From contig NZ_JALPKR020000002.1 in assembly GCF_023195515.1 (NCBI RefSeq), forward strand, positions 4,007,001 through 4,071,000: 64,000 nucleotides of DNA. Direction: 5' to 3'. This document shows positions 46,201 through 57,155 of the stretch, piece after piece. The number at the start of each line of letters is the position of its first letter. The stretch's first letter is position 1. Origin of the DNA: Variovorax sp. S12S4. GTDB taxonomy: Bacteria; Pseudomonadota; Gammaproteobacteria; Burkholderiales; Burkholderiaceae_C. The notes beneath the pieces are model-generated. The model ran no database searches, was not told where the DNA came from, and saw nothing but the letters and a program-made list of their open reading frames with translations. A program made the position numbers and the translations under genes.

Positions 46201-46730
46201 CAGCGAATCCGCATGTGGCGGTATGCAATGGCTTGGAACGCATCGAAATCCGGAACCTCCCACGGCGCGCGGCTCAGCTCGCGATGGCGCGCCAGCCATT
46301 CGCTCCAGCACGCGAACTGCGCAGGGGAGGGCGACACCAGCGCCCTGCGGCTTTTCATCTGCTCGAGCGCATCGAGCGGTCGCTCGCCGCGAAACACCAT
46401 CACGCACAGCGCGAGCGTGGCCGAGCGGCCGATGCCGTGTTCGCAATGAATGAGCACGCGTTCGCCGCGGTCGAGCGCGGCGCTGGCAAAGGCCACGCCT
46501 TCATCGAGCTGTTCGGCATCGACGCCGCACATGTCCTCGGTCGGCAAGTGCAGCAGCGTCATGCCGTGCCGGTGCAGCACGGCCTCGTCGTCCTTGGCCT
46601 CGTTGCGCAGGTCGACCACCGCACGAATGCGATGCGCGGAGGCGAGCTCTTCGGCGCGCTCCGATGGAAAGCTGCCACCGACGGCAAGCTCCTGCGTGAT
46701 CCAGCTGAAGTTGGGTGTCCAGGTCGTCAT
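46200..46730 (-). CDS. Dual-specificity/tyrosine phosphatase-like protein
   Basis: 176 residues. It contains the Cys-x5-Arg signature HCEHGIGRSA with Cys96 and Arg102, and a likely general acid in LPTEDM (Asp66). The start SWITQELAVGGSFPSE is that of small DSP-like phosphatases. [10 protein letters not shown] at 46757 is another possible start. It heads a two-gene unit with the PRTase-like gene. The substrate could be a phosphoprotein, a nucleotide or a phosphoribosyl product. Confidence 0.82.
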   Translation of the reverse strand: MTTWTPNFSWITQELAVGGSFPSERAEELASAHRIRAVVDLRNEAKDDEAVLHRHGMTLLHLPTEDMCGVDAEQLDEGVAFASAALDRGERVLIHCEHGIGRSATLALCVMVFRGERPLDALEQMKSRRALVSPSPAQFACWSEWLARHRELSRAPWEVPDFDAFQAIAYRHMRIR

Positions 46731-46937
46731 CGTTCGTAGTCGTCGAAAAAAATTCATGGCAACCGGCATGCCCGCGGGGCGCCGCCTCTGTTTTCGATGC
46801 GCCACGTTATTTGCGCTCATCAATGCAGTCAACCACGCACCACGGTGCTGTCCTGTTCCTTCGCCGAAAAATTTCTGCTAGGTTTTTTCAACACGCTTAC
46901 ACCACCACGAACATCGGCACTCATCCGTTCTTCCTCC

Positions 46938-48323
46938 ATGAAAATTTCAGTCCTCGGTACCGGCTACGTAGGTCTCGTCACAGGCAGTTGCCTGGCGGAG
47001 ATCGGCAATGAAGTCGTCTGCTTCGACGTCGATCAACGCAAGGTCGAAATCCTGCAATCGGGCGGCGTGCCGATCCACGAGGAAGGCCTTCCGCAGCTCA
47101 TCGAGCGCAACGTGCGCACCGGCCGCCTGCACTTCACGAACGATGTGGCCCGGGCCGTGCACCACGGCGACCTGATCTTCATTGCGGCCGGTACGCCGCC
47201 CGGCGAAGACGGCAGCGCCGACCTGCAATACGTGCTCGCCGCCGGCCGCAGCATCGGCCGCCACATGCAGGGCTTCAAGGTGGTGGTCGAAAAGTCCACC
47301 GTGCCGGTGGGCACCGCCGGCAAGCTGCGCGCCGCCATCGAGGAAGAGCTCTCGGAGCGCCGCAGCAATGGCGACCATGCGGCGGGCAGCGGCTTGCAGG
47401 GGCTCCCGGTCGCCATCGTGTCCAACCCCGAATTCCTGAAAGAGGGCGCGGCCGTCGACGACTTCATGCGGCCAGACCGCATCGTGGTCGGCACCGAGCC
47501 CGGCGAGGCTGGGCGACATGCCAGGGAAGTGATGACCCGCCTGTATGCGCCCTTCAATCGGCAACGCGACCGCATGATCCACATGGACGTGAAGGCGGCC
47601 GAGTTCACCAAGTACGCGGCCAACGCCATGCTCGCCACGCGCATCAGCTTCATGAACGAGCTTGCAAATCTTGCGGAGAAAGTGGGCGTCGACATCGAGC
47701 AGGTGCGCCGCGGCATAGGCTCCGATCCGCGCATCGGCTACAGCTTTCTGTATGCGGGGCTGGGTTACGGCGGCAGCTGCTTTCCCAAGGACGTGCAGGC
47801 GCTGGTGCACACCGCCGCCACGCACGGCCAGCGCCTGCAGGTGCTGGAGGCGGTGCGCGCGGTGAACGACGCGCAAAAGCAGGTGCTCATAGAAAAGATC
47901 GTCCGCCGCTTCGGCGAAGACCTGCGCGGCCGCCGCTTCGGCGTGTGGGGGCTGGCCTTCAAGCCCGACACCGACGACATGCGTGAAGCGCCGAGCCGCC
48001 TGGTGATCAAGGCGCTGCTGGTGCGCGGCGCAGAAGTCGTTGCGCACGACCCGGTTGCCATTGCCGAGGCGCGCAAGGTGCTTGCAGGCGACCTGGAGGG
48101 CATGCCCGAGCTGATTGCGCGCCTGCGCTACGTCGAGAACCCGATGCAGGCCGTGGAGGATGCGGATGCACTGGTCATCCTCACCGACTGGAAGGCCTTC
48201 AAGAGCCCCAGCTTCAGCGCATTGAAGACCGCGCTCAGGCAGCCGCTGATCTTCGACGGACGCAATCTGTACGACCCCGAGATCCGGTCGCAGGGTTTCG
48301 ACTACCTGGCCATCGGCCGCTGA
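46938..48323 (+). CDS. ugd: UDP-glucose 6-dehydrogenase
   Basis: 461 residues. Seen: the N-terminal GxGYVG motif in [35 protein letters not shown], the NAD/active-site block [17 protein letters not shown], and the catalytic Cys in [14 protein letters not shown] (about residue 280), ending with FDGRNLYDP. It oxidises UDP-glucose to UDP-glucuronate and opens the glycan cluster; the next gene uses that product. The start at 46938 gives the canonical N-terminus. Confidence 0.95.
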   Translation: MKISVLGTGYVGLVTGSCLAEIGNEVVCFDVDQRKVEILQSGGVPIHEEGLPQLIERNVRTGRLHFTNDVARAVHHGDLIFIAAGTPPGEDGSADLQYVLAAGRSIGRHMQGFKVVVEKSTVPVGTAGKLRAAIEEELSERRSNGDHAAGSGLQGLPVAIVSNPEFLKEGAAVDDFMRPDRIVVGTEPGEAGRHAREVMTRLYAPFNRQRDRMIHMDVKAAEFTKYAANAMLATRISFMNELANLAEKVGVDIEQVRRGIGSDPRIGYSFLYAGLGYGGSCFPKDVQALVHTAATHGQRLQVLEAVRAVNDAQKQVLIEKIVRRFGEDLRGRRFGVWGLAFKPDTDDMREAPSRLVIKALLVRGAEVVAHDPVAIAEARKVLAGDLEGMPELIARLRYVENPMQAVEDADALVILTDWKAFKSPSFSALKTALRQPLIFDGRNLYDPEIRSQGFDYLAIGR

Positions 48324-48359
48324 ACAAAGACAGACAAACACACAACAGGAGCTTCGATC

Positions 48360-49412
<1,053 letters not shown>

Positions 49413-50283
49413 CGCCGGACCATGCTCGCGCAGAACTCGGCAAACTCCTCGGGTTGCTGCGGCGGGCTGGTGTGGTGCGGCGCAATGCCGCGGTGCTCGG
49501 GCGTGAAGCAGAAGGTGAGCGTCACGTCGAAGTCTTCCAGCGCGCGCATCTGCCGGTCGAACCACCGCTCGGCGTTCGGCCGGAAGCTGTCGGCCCAGCT
49601 CAGCCCGGTGCGCAGGTGGCGCACGCCCAGCCGCTCGAGCCAGCGCACCGCGTCGTCGAGCCGGTGGTCTTCGAAGTGGAACCACTGGCAAATGCCCATC
49701 GATGGCGTGTAGCTTGCAAATTGCTCGCATGCGAGCTTGGGCGTGCCGTCTTCGCGCAGCAGGCCCATGTGAAAGTGGCGGTAGTAGCTCGATCCCTCGG
49801 CTTCGCGGTGCCGCGTGGTGGCCGGCCAGGCCTGGGGAAGGTCGTAGAGCGAATACCAGAAGATGCGCGGCACCCGGCCGATCAGCAGCTCGGCCGTGCG
49901 GCGCAGCCCGAACTCCTGCACCTCTTCAGCGCCGAAGGTCGACACGCCCACTTCGGTCACCCACACCGGCAGGTGCGTCACCGCCTCGATCTCCGCGATG
50001 CGGCGCGGCCATTCGTGGATCTGCCAGTTGTTCCAGTCCAGCGGAAAGCCGTGCACCGCCACCGCGTCGAGCCCGTCGAGCACGCCCCGGTCGCGGAGAC
50101 CCGCCATGAAGTGCGCGTCGATGGGTGATATACCGCCCAGCACCTGCGTGAGCGTGCTGTTCTCCGCGCGGACGGCACTCGATGCCAGCTTGACCATCTG
50201 TGCGTAAGCAGACCAGTCGGGGTCGAGCTCGAGGTCCCAGTGCGACTTGTTGTTGGGCTCGTTCCAGAACTTGACGGCTTCGA

Positions 50284-51435
50284 TCATGCGAGCTTGCTCC
50301 TCTTCGTGTGGCGCGGTGCATGTTCATGCGCGCGGGGTTTGCGTTCGGGCGGCGCGGCGGCTTCGGCGTCGCCGCGAATGAACGCCTCCACCAGTTCGCG
50401 GGCCTCGTCGTCGGTGAACTGCTGCGGCGGGGACTTCATGAAATAGCTCGAAGGCGCCAGCACCGCGCCGCCCACGCCGCGGTCGAGCGCGAGCTTGGCG
50501 CAGCGCACCGCATCGATCACCACCCCGGCGGAGTTGGGCGAGTCCCACACCTCGAGCTTGACTTCGCACTGCAGCGGCACGTTGCCGAAGGTGGTGCCCT
50601 CCATGCGGATGTAGCACCACTTGCGGTCGTCCAGCCACGGCACATGGTCGCTCGGGCCCACATGCACGTCGGAGGCCCTCATGGGATGGCCGAGCTGGCT
50701 CGTGACGGCCTGCGTCTTCGAGATCTTCTTGGAAAGCAACCGCTCGCGTTCGAGCATGTTCAAGAAGTCGGTATTGCCGCCGAAGTTGAGCTGGTAGGTG
50801 CGGTCCAGCCGGACGCCGCGCTTCCTGAAAAGATCGGTCAGGATGCGATGCACGATGGTCGCGCCCACCTGCGACTTGATGTCGTCCCCGATGATCGGCA
50901 GGCCACGCTCGGCAAAGCGCCTCTCCCACTCGGGCCGCGAAGCAATGAACACCGGCACGCAGTTGACGAAGGCGCAGCCGGCCTCCAGCACCTGCTGCGC
51001 ATACCACTGCGTCGCTTTCTCGGAGCCCACCGGCAGGTACGACACCACCACGTCGGTCTTCGTCTCCTTCAGGATCTTCGCCACGTTCTGCGCCTTGCCG
51101 GGCGCAAGCGGCACCACGTCCTTCAGGTAGGCGCCAATGCCGTCGTGCGTGGGGCCGCGGTGCACCTGCACGCCCAGCTTGGGCACATCGGCAAAGCGAA
51201 TGGTGTTGTTGGGCGCTTCGTAGATGGCTTCGCCCAGGTCGCGCCCGACCTTTTGCGCATGCACGTCGAAGGCGGCACTGAACTCGATGTCGGACGGGCG
51301 GTAGCCCGCGAGATCGAGGTGCATCAGGCCGGGAATGAAGTCGGTGCCCTGGGCGTTGCCATAGAAGTGAACACCCTGCACCAGCGAGGAGGCGCAGTTG
51401 CCCACACCGACGATTGCGACACGTATCTTGCTCAT
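50284..51435 (-). CDS. ino1: Inositol-3-phosphate synthase
   Basis: 383 residues of the bacterial/archaeal-type family. Seen: [20 protein letters not shown] at the start, [53 protein letters not shown] and [15 protein letters not shown], then [15 protein letters not shown]. It converts glucose-6-phosphate to inositol-3-phosphate with NAD. Being in a glycan cluster suggests inositol is a building block of the product. The start at 51435 ([10 protein letters not shown]) is clear. Its stop overlaps the next gene by three bases. Confidence 0.92.
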   Translation of the reverse strand: MSKIRVAIVGVGNCASSLVQGVHFYGNAQGTDFIPGLMHLDLAGYRPSDIEFSAAFDVHAQKVGRDLGEAIYEAPNNTIRFADVPKLGVQVHRGPTHDGIGAYLKDVVPLAPGKAQNVAKILKETKTDVVVSYLPVGSEKATQWYAQQVLEAGCAFVNCVPVFIASRPEWERRFAERGLPIIGDDIKSQVGATIVHRILTDLFRKRGVRLDRTYQLNFGGNTDFLNMLERERLLSKKISKTQAVTSQLGHPMRASDVHVGPSDHVPWLDDRKWCYIRMEGTTFGNVPLQCEVKLEVWDSPNSAGVVIDAVRCAKLALDRGVGGAVLAPSSYFMKSPPQQFTDDEARELVEAFIRGDAEAAAPPERKPRAHEHAPRHTKRSKLA

Positions 51436-51489
51436 GTTGGAGACCTTTGCGAGAGCCGCCGCGCGTGCGCAGGGCGGACGTGATTGAAC

Positions 51490-51507
51490 ACAAAGCCGAA
51501 GCTTTGT
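51490..51507 (-). promoter_or_regulatory. Hairpin in the ino1 leader region
   Basis: On the minus strand, ACAAAGC-TTCG-GCTTTGT forms a perfect 7-bp stem with an extra-stable UUCG tetraloop, 55 bp upstream of the ino1 start. It could be a leader structure or a stem near the divergent promoter. The rest of the 298-bp gap to the next gene shows no recognised site. Confidence 0.4.
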
Positions 51508-51733
51508 TCCTTCGCAATCTACGCTCGTTTGAAGCCTCGCGCGCACGTGAAACACCCTCGATGCACAGACCCAACTCTGCAGTGGCGTAACAGGGCAACG
51601 CGCCTACACACAGGTAAGTACCTTCGCACATGAAGGCGGCAATTCTTCGTCGAATTTAGGGCTTCGCCAAGGCGTTGAAAAAGAAGATATCTCCCTCGAC
51701 GATTCGCCGGCGGCTCAAACAAAAAGGGGTTTC

Positions 51734-52852
51734 ATGTCGCAGCAAATTCTCATTACCGGCGGCGCCGGTTTCATCGGCTCGCATCTCGCAGACGAGCTTC
51801 TCTCCCACGGCTATCGCGTTCGCGTTCTCGACAACCTTGCGCCGCAGGTGCATGGCGACAGTGGCCGCAGGCCCGACTACCTTGAGGCCGATATCGAACT
51901 CGTCGTTGGCGACGTGTGCGACCCGGCCGCGGTGCGCGATGCGCTCAAGGGCGTGGACGCGGTCTACCACTTCGCGTCGGCAGTGGGCGTGGGCCAGAGC
52001 ATGTACGAGGTGGCGCACTACACGCGGGTGAACAACCTGGGCACCGCGGTGCTGCTGGAGGCGCTGATCGAGAAGCCGGTGAAGAAGCTGATCGTCGCAT
52101 CGAGCATGAGCCTGTATGGCGAAGGCCTTTACCGCACCGCAAGCGGCGAGCTCCGCACGGTGCAGGAGCGCACGCTCGAGCAGCTGCGGCGCGGCGACTG
52201 GGAGTGGCGCGACGAAGACGGGCTGGCGCTGGTGCCCGCGCCCACGCCGGAAGACAAGGCCCCCGCGCTCGCATCGGTGTATGCGCTCTCCAAGTTCGAC
52301 CAGGAGCGCATGTGCCTCATGATCGGCCGGGCCTACAACATTCCGACCGCGGCGCTGCGTTTCTTCAACGCCTATGGCCCGCGGCAGGCGCTGTCGAATC
52401 CCTACACCGGCGTGCTCGCGATCTTTGCGTCGCGCCTGCTCAACGACAGTCCTCCCAAGATCTTCGAAGACGGGCACCAGCAGCGCGACTTCGTGAGCGT
52501 GTATGACATTGCGCGCGCCTCGCGGCTCGCACTCGAAATGCCGGCCGCGGCGGGCGAGGTGTTCAACATCGGCAGCGGCGAGGCCTACAGCGTGCGCGAC
52601 ATCGCACAGCGCGTGGCCGAGGCCGTGGGCAAGGAAAACCTGCTGCCCGAAATCACCGGCAAGTACCGCGTCGGCGACATACGGCACTGCTACGCAGACA
52701 TATCCAAGGCTCGCCGCGTGCTGGGCTATTCGCCCCGCGTGAGCCTGGAAGACGGCCTGGCCGAGCTCGCGGCCTGGCTGGAGGGGCAAGCGGCGGTCGA
52801 CCGCGTGGCGCAAGCGAGCGCAGAGCTTTCCGCCCGCGGGTTGGCCATATGA
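51734..52852 (+). CDS. NAD-dependent sugar-nucleotide epimerase/dehydratase
   Basis: 372 residues, extended SDR. Seen: ITGGAGFIGSHLADELL, HFASAVGVGQSMYEV, SSMSLYGEG, and YALSKFDQE (Tyr-x-x-x-Lys), with FFNAYGPRQALSNPYTGVL. The pattern with an extra segment before the catalytic Tyr is like dTDP-L-rhamnose 4-epimerase or related enzymes. Its exact sugar is unknown. Its stop overlaps the next start by four bases. Confidence 0.85.
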   Translation: MSQQILITGGAGFIGSHLADELLSHGYRVRVLDNLAPQVHGDSGRRPDYLEADIELVVGDVCDPAAVRDALKGVDAVYHFASAVGVGQSMYEVAHYTRVNNLGTAVLLEALIEKPVKKLIVASSMSLYGEGLYRTASGELRTVQERTLEQLRRGDWEWRDEDGLALVPAPTPEDKAPALASVYALSKFDQERMCLMIGRAYNIPTAALRFFNAYGPRQALSNPYTGVLAIFASRLLNDSPPKIFEDGHQQRDFVSVYDIARASRLALEMPAAAGEVFNIGSGEAYSVRDIAQRVAEAVGKENLLPEITGKYRVGDIRHCYADISKARRVLGYSPRVSLEDGLAELAAWLEGQAAVDRVAQASAELSARGLAI

Positions 52853-53979
52853 ACAGCCGGGACGCAGTACTCACTCCCCGGCGCGCGCTCAACGGCAAGG
52901 ATCGGGTCACGCTCATCACGGGTGGCGCGGGCTTCGTGGGGGCCAACCTCGCGCACCGGCTGCTGTCCGAAGGCCGCCGCGTGCTGGTGTTCGACAACCT
53001 CTCGCGCCCCGGCGTGGAACGCAACCTCGACTGGCTGCAGCAGAACCATGCGACCGGGCTCGACGTGGCGGTGGCCGATATTCGCGATGCCGCCGCGGTG
53101 GAGCGCGCGGTTGCGCGGGCCGACCATGTCTTTCATTTCGCGGCGCAGGTGGCAGTGACCACCAGCCTGGTCGACCCGCGCGAAGACTTTGCGGTGAACG
53201 CGCTGGGCACGCTCAACGTGCTGGAGGCGGCCCGCGCGCAGCCGGTGCCGCCCTCGGTGCTCATGACCTCGACCAACAAGGTCTACGGCGGCCTGGAAGA
53301 CGTGGAGCTCAAGCTCGAGGGCCAGCGCTATGGACCGGTGGCGGCCGACATTGCAAGCCATGGCATTTCCGAAGCGCGGCCGCTCGACTTTCACAGCCCC
53401 TACGGCTGCTCCAAGGGAACGGCCGACCAGTACGTGCATGACTACGCGCGCAGCTACGGCATGAAGACCGTGGTCTTCCGCATGAGCTGCATCTACGGCC
53501 AGCGCCAGTTCGGCACCGAAGACCAGGGCTGGGTGGCCCACTTCCTGTTGCGCGCGCTCGATGGCGAACCCATCACGCTCTTCGGCGACGGCAAGCAGGT
53601 GCGCGACATTCTGTTCGTCGACGACCTCGTCGATGCCTTCGTGCTGGCGCAGCGCAATATCGGCAAGCTGGCCGGCGGCGCCTTCAACATCGGCGGCGGG
53701 CCGCGCAACGTGATCAGTTTGCTCGATCTACTGGACCAGATCGAAGTGCTCGAAGGCAAGCGCCCCGAGACCGCGCATGAAGACTGGCGCACCGGCGACC
53801 AGCGCTACTACGTCTCGGACACGCGCCGCTTCGAGGCCGCCACGGGTTGGCGGCCTGCCATCGACGCGCGGCACGGCATCGAGCGCCTGCACCAGTGGCT
53901 GCGAGAGATGCGGGCGCAACCCGCCACCGCACGCAAGAGCGGCCAGCGCCGCCCGGTGCTTGCAGCGGCCGAGAGGTGA
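52849..53979 (+). CDS. NAD-dependent epimerase, CDP-paratose 2-epimerase-like
   Basis: 376 residues. Seen: ITGGAGFVGANLAHRLLSEG, HFAAQVAVTTSLVDPREDF, STNKVYGGLEDVEL, and HSPYGCSKGTADQYV (Tyr-x-x-x-Lys). The TNKVYG pattern and GWVAHFLLRALDGEPITLFG are those of CDP-paratose 2-epimerase-type enzymes. The in-frame N-terminal 19 residues precede the fold. It is coupled by ATGA to the gene before it. Confidence 0.85.
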   Translation: MNSRDAVLTPRRALNGKDRVTLITGGAGFVGANLAHRLLSEGRRVLVFDNLSRPGVERNLDWLQQNHATGLDVAVADIRDAAAVERAVARADHVFHFAAQVAVTTSLVDPREDFAVNALGTLNVLEAARAQPVPPSVLMTSTNKVYGGLEDVELKLEGQRYGPVAADIASHGISEARPLDFHSPYGCSKGTADQYVHDYARSYGMKTVVFRMSCIYGQRQFGTEDQGWVAHFLLRALDGEPITLFGDGKQVRDILFVDDLVDAFVLAQRNIGKLAGGAFNIGGGPRNVISLLDLLDQIEVLEGKRPETAHEDWRTGDQRYYVSDTRRFEAATGWRPAIDARHGIERLHQWLREMRAQPATARKSGQRRPVLAAAER

Positions 53980-53981
53980 GC

Positions 53982-54935
53982 ATGTTCGCCAGTGTCATTG
54001 CTTCGCCGGGACAGGCCGTCCTGCGGCAGGTGGATACGCCCGAACCCGCTGCGGGCCAGGTGCTGCTCAAGCTCGAGGGCTCGGGCGTCTGTGCATCGAG
54101 CCTGCCGCTGTGGGAGGGCCGCTCCTGGTTCGAATACCCGCAGCCGGCCGGTGCGCCGGGGCACGAAGGCTGGGGCCGCATCGCGGCTGTGGGCGAGGGC
54201 GTCACCGGCCTGGCCGTGGGCGACCGCGTGGCCGCGCTCACCTACCGCGCGCATGCCGAATACGACGTGGCCGATGCGGGTTCGGTGGTGCCGTTGCCGG
54301 CCTCGCTGGCCGATGTGGCCATGCCCGGCGAGCCGCTCGGCTGCGCGGTCAACATCTTTCGCCGCAGCGACATCCGCGCCGGCCAGACCGTGGCCATCGT
54401 CGGCATCGGGTTTCTCGGCGCCGTTCTCACGCGGCTTGCCACGCAGGCCGGCGCTCGGGTCATCGCCATCTCGCGCCGGCCCTTTGCGCTGGAGGTCGCG
54501 CGCCAGGCGGGCGCCGCGCACACCATCGTGATGGACGACCATTGGCGCATCCTGGACGAGGTGAAGCGCCTCACCGGCGAGAAGATGTGCGAACGCACCA
54601 TCGAGGCCGTTGGCCTGCAGTGGCCGCTCGACCTGGCCGGAGAGATCACCGGTGAGCGCGGCCGCCTCGTGATTGCGGGCTATCACCAGGACGGGACTCG
54701 CCAGGTCAACATGCAGATGTGGAACTGGCGCGGCATCGACGTGATCAACGCGCATGAGCGCGACCCGCGCATGTATGTGCAGGGCATCCGCGAAGCCGTC
54801 GACATGATGGCCGCGGGCGTGCTCGATGCCGAGCCGCTCTTCACGCACCGCCTGCCGCTCGACAGGCTGGGCGAGGCGCTGGAGCTCACGCGCACGCGGC
54901 CCGACGGTTTTCTGAAAGCGGTGGTGACCACGTGA
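53982..54935 (+). CDS. Medium-chain dehydrogenase/reductase, L-iditol/alcohol dehydrogenase-like
   Basis: 317 residues. Seen: APGHEGWGRIAAVGEGVTGL (GHE) and a Rossmann motif VGIGFLGAVLTRLA, and later GYHQDGTRQVNMQMWNWRG. The structural zinc cysteines are absent, so it is a shortened MDR. It follows the epimerase by 2 bp and ends overlapping the Gfo/Idh gene by four bases. It may oxidise a sugar or inositol hydroxyl; the two dehydrogenases could act in sequence. Confidence 0.82.
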   Translation: MFASVIASPGQAVLRQVDTPEPAAGQVLLKLEGSGVCASSLPLWEGRSWFEYPQPAGAPGHEGWGRIAAVGEGVTGLAVGDRVAALTYRAHAEYDVADAGSVVPLPASLADVAMPGEPLGCAVNIFRRSDIRAGQTVAIVGIGFLGAVLTRLATQAGARVIAISRRPFALEVARQAGAAHTIVMDDHWRILDEVKRLTGEKMCERTIEAVGLQWPLDLAGEITGERGRLVIAGYHQDGTRQVNMQMWNWRGIDVINAHERDPRMYVQGIREAVDMMAAGVLDAEPLFTHRLPLDRLGEALELTRTRPDGFLKAVVTT

Positions 54936-55996
54936 GGGCCGCGCACATGGTGAATGCGCTGGAGCCGGGGATGGCGACGGTGTCGTCCGAAGGCATACCG
55001 GCCGCGCCGCTTCGAAGGCCCCGGCTCGGTTTTCTCGGCGTGGGCTGGATCGGCAGGAACCGCATGGAAGCCATTGCGAAAGACGGCTCCGCGGAAATCG
55101 CTGCAGTGGCGGATGCAGAGGCCGATGCATGCGAAGCCGCATGCGCACTGGCCCCCGGCGCGGCCAGCTTGCGCTCGCTCGACGCGCTGCTCGAGCGCGA
55201 ACTCGACGGCCTGGTGATCGCCACGCCAAGCGCGCTTCATGCCCGGCAGGCCGAAGCGGCACTCGCGCGCGGCATGGCGGTGTTCTGCCAGAAGCCGCTG
55301 GCACGCACGGCCGAGGAAACCAGAGGCGTGATCGACGCAGCGAAGCGCGCGAACCGGCTGCTGGGCGTCGATCTTTCTTACCGGCGCACGGCCGGCATGC
55401 AGCGCATTCGCGAGCTCGTGTCCGCCGGCGAGATCGGCGAGGTGTATGCCGTCGACCTGGTGTTCCACAACGCCTACGGCCCCGACAAGCCCTGGTTCCG
55501 CGACCCGGTGCTTTCCGGCGGCGGCTGCGTGATCGATCTGGGCATCCACATGGTCGACCTGGCGCTCTGGACCCTGGGCTTTCCGCGCGTCGAGGCGGTG
55601 TCGAGCCGCCTACATGCCGGCGGCCGGCGCTTGGCGCTGCCTTCGGCGGTTGTCGAAGACCATGCGGTGGCGCAGATCGACCTCGCGGGCGGTTGCGTGG
55701 CGCGGCTCGCCTGCTCGTGGAACCTGCCGGCCGGCCGGGACGCCGTCATCGAAGCCAACTTTCATGGCACGCGCGGGGGCGCCTCGTTCCGCAACGTGAA
55801 CGGCTCGTTCTACGACTTTGTCGCCGAGCGCTTCGACGGCACGCGTGCAATCCCGCTCGCCTCGCCGCCTGACGACTGGGGCGGGCGCGCCGCTGTGCAC
55901 TGGGCGCGCGCGCTCGCGAACGGCGGTGCCTTCGATCCCGAGATCGAGCGGCTGACCGAGGTGGCGGCCTTGCTGGACGCGATCTATGAACGCTGA
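54932..55996 (+). CDS. Gfo/Idh/MocA-family oxidoreductase
   Basis: 354 residues from a GTG in the four-base overlap. Seen: LGFLGVGWIGRNRMEAIA, ATPSALHARQAEAALARGM, the Lys of CQKPLA, and DLGIHMVDLALWTLG with the His of the active site. Members oxidise or reduce sugars, inositol or UDP-sugars with NAD(P). A role on the inositol unit is attractive beside ino1 but not proven. The first 28 residues precede the fold, so a later start is possible. Confidence 0.85.
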   Translation: MRAAHMVNALEPGMATVSSEGIPAAPLRRPRLGFLGVGWIGRNRMEAIAKDGSAEIAAVADAEADACEAACALAPGAASLRSLDALLERELDGLVIATPSALHARQAEAALARGMAVFCQKPLARTAEETRGVIDAAKRANRLLGVDLSYRRTAGMQRIRELVSAGEIGEVYAVDLVFHNAYGPDKPWFRDPVLSGGGCVIDLGIHMVDLALWTLGFPRVEAVSSRLHAGGRRLALPSAVVEDHAVAQIDLAGGCVARLACSWNLPAGRDAVIEANFHGTRGGASFRNVNGSFYDFVAERFDGTRAIPLASPPDDWGGRAAVHWARALANGGAFDPEIERLTEVAALLDAIYER

Positions 55997-57155
55997 AACA
56001 CCGCAACAAGCGCCGCGCCATGTGCTGATGACGGCCGACACGGTCGGCGGCGTCTGGAGCCACGCATTGGAGCTTGCCGCTGCGCTCGCCGAGCGGGGCG
56101 TGCGCGTTTCGCTGGCCACCATGGGCACGCTGCCCACGCCGGCCCAGCGCGCGCAGGCCGCGTCGCTCCCGGGCCTGGAACTGCACGCGAGCGAGTGGCG
56201 CCTCGAGTGGATGGAGAGCCCGTGGGACGACGTGCGCCGCGCCGGCCAGTGGCTGCTGGGACTCGAACACGAACTGGCTCCCGACGTGGTGCACCTGAAC
56301 CAGTTCGCTTTCGGCGCGCTGCCGTTCGCGGCGCCAAAGCTCGTGGTGGCCCATTCGTGCGTGGCCTCATGGTGGCGCGCGGTGCATCGCCAGCTTGCGC
56401 CGGCGAGCTGGGACACCTACCGCCACGCGGTGCGGCGAGGGCTCGACGGGGCGGACCTCGTCGGCGCGCCGACGGAAGCCATGCTCTCGTCGCTTGCGCT
56501 CGACTACGGGTACATCCACGGCGGCCTCGTGCTGCCCAACGGCCGCAGCGCGGGCATGTTCGCTCCCGGCGACAAGGAGCCGGTCATTCTCTCGGCCGGC
56601 AGGCTGTGGGACGCCGCCAAGAACGTGTCGGCACTGCAGGCCGTGGCCACCCGTTTGCCCTGGCCGTTGTGCGTGGCTGGATCGGCATCGGCACCGGGTG
56701 CCGGCGAGAAAAGCATCCAGGCGCCCGGCGTGCTGTGGCTCGGCGAACTGGCTCCCGACGACATGGCCGCGCAGTTCGCGCGTGCATCGATCTATGCCTT
56801 GCCCGCACGCTACGAGCCCTTCGGCCTCTCGGCGCTCGAGGCGGCGCTTTCGCAATGCGCGCTGGTGCTGGGCGACGTGCCGAGCCTGCGTGAGGTGTGG
56901 GGCGACGCCGCGCTGTATGTGCAGCCGGACGACCACGATGCGTTGCAAGCGGCCTTGATGCGGCTGATCGACGATGCGCCGCTGCGACAGCAGATGGCGC
57001 GCCGGGCAGCGGAGCGTGCGCGGCACTTCACGCCGGCGCGCATGGCAGGCGCCTACATGTCAGCCTACGGCCGCTTGCTCGCGCCGGCAGCGTCCCGCGC
57101 GGGCGGCGCCGGCCGCGCCCGAAGAAAAACAAAGGAGGCCGCATGCGCTTCGTGA
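55986..57155 (+). CDS. Glycosyltransferase family 4
   Basis: 389 residues, GT-B fold. Seen: DTVGGVWSHALELAAALAER at the N-terminus and the donor-site block YALPARYEPFGLSALEAALS near 275. It overlaps the previous gene by 11 bases and the next by 13. The donor and acceptor are unknown; it is the only GT4-type enzyme here, the other three being CgeB-like. Confidence 0.88.
   Translation: MNAETPQQAPRHVLMTADTVGGVWSHALELAAALAERGVRVSLATMGTLPTPAQRAQAASLPGLELHASEWRLEWMESPWDDVRRAGQWLLGLEHELAPDVVHLNQFAFGALPFAAPKLVVAHSCVASWWRAVHRQLAPASWDTYRHAVRRGLDGADLVGAPTEAMLSSLALDYGYIHGGLVLPNGRSAGMFAPGDKEPVILSAGRLWDAAKNVSALQAVATRLPWPLCVAGSASAPGAGEKSIQAPGVLWLGELAPDDMAAQFARASIYALPARYEPFGLSALEAALSQCALVLGDVPSLREVWGDAALYVQPDDHDALQAALMRLIDDAPLRQQMARRAAERARHFTPARMAGAYMSAYGRLLAPAASRAGGAGRARRKTKEAACAS

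Noticed and set aside
44455..46449. A 664-codon plus-strand frame antisense to the PRTase-like gene
   Set aside because: Shadow composition and no start context; the minus-strand pair has clear phosphatase and PRTase motifs.
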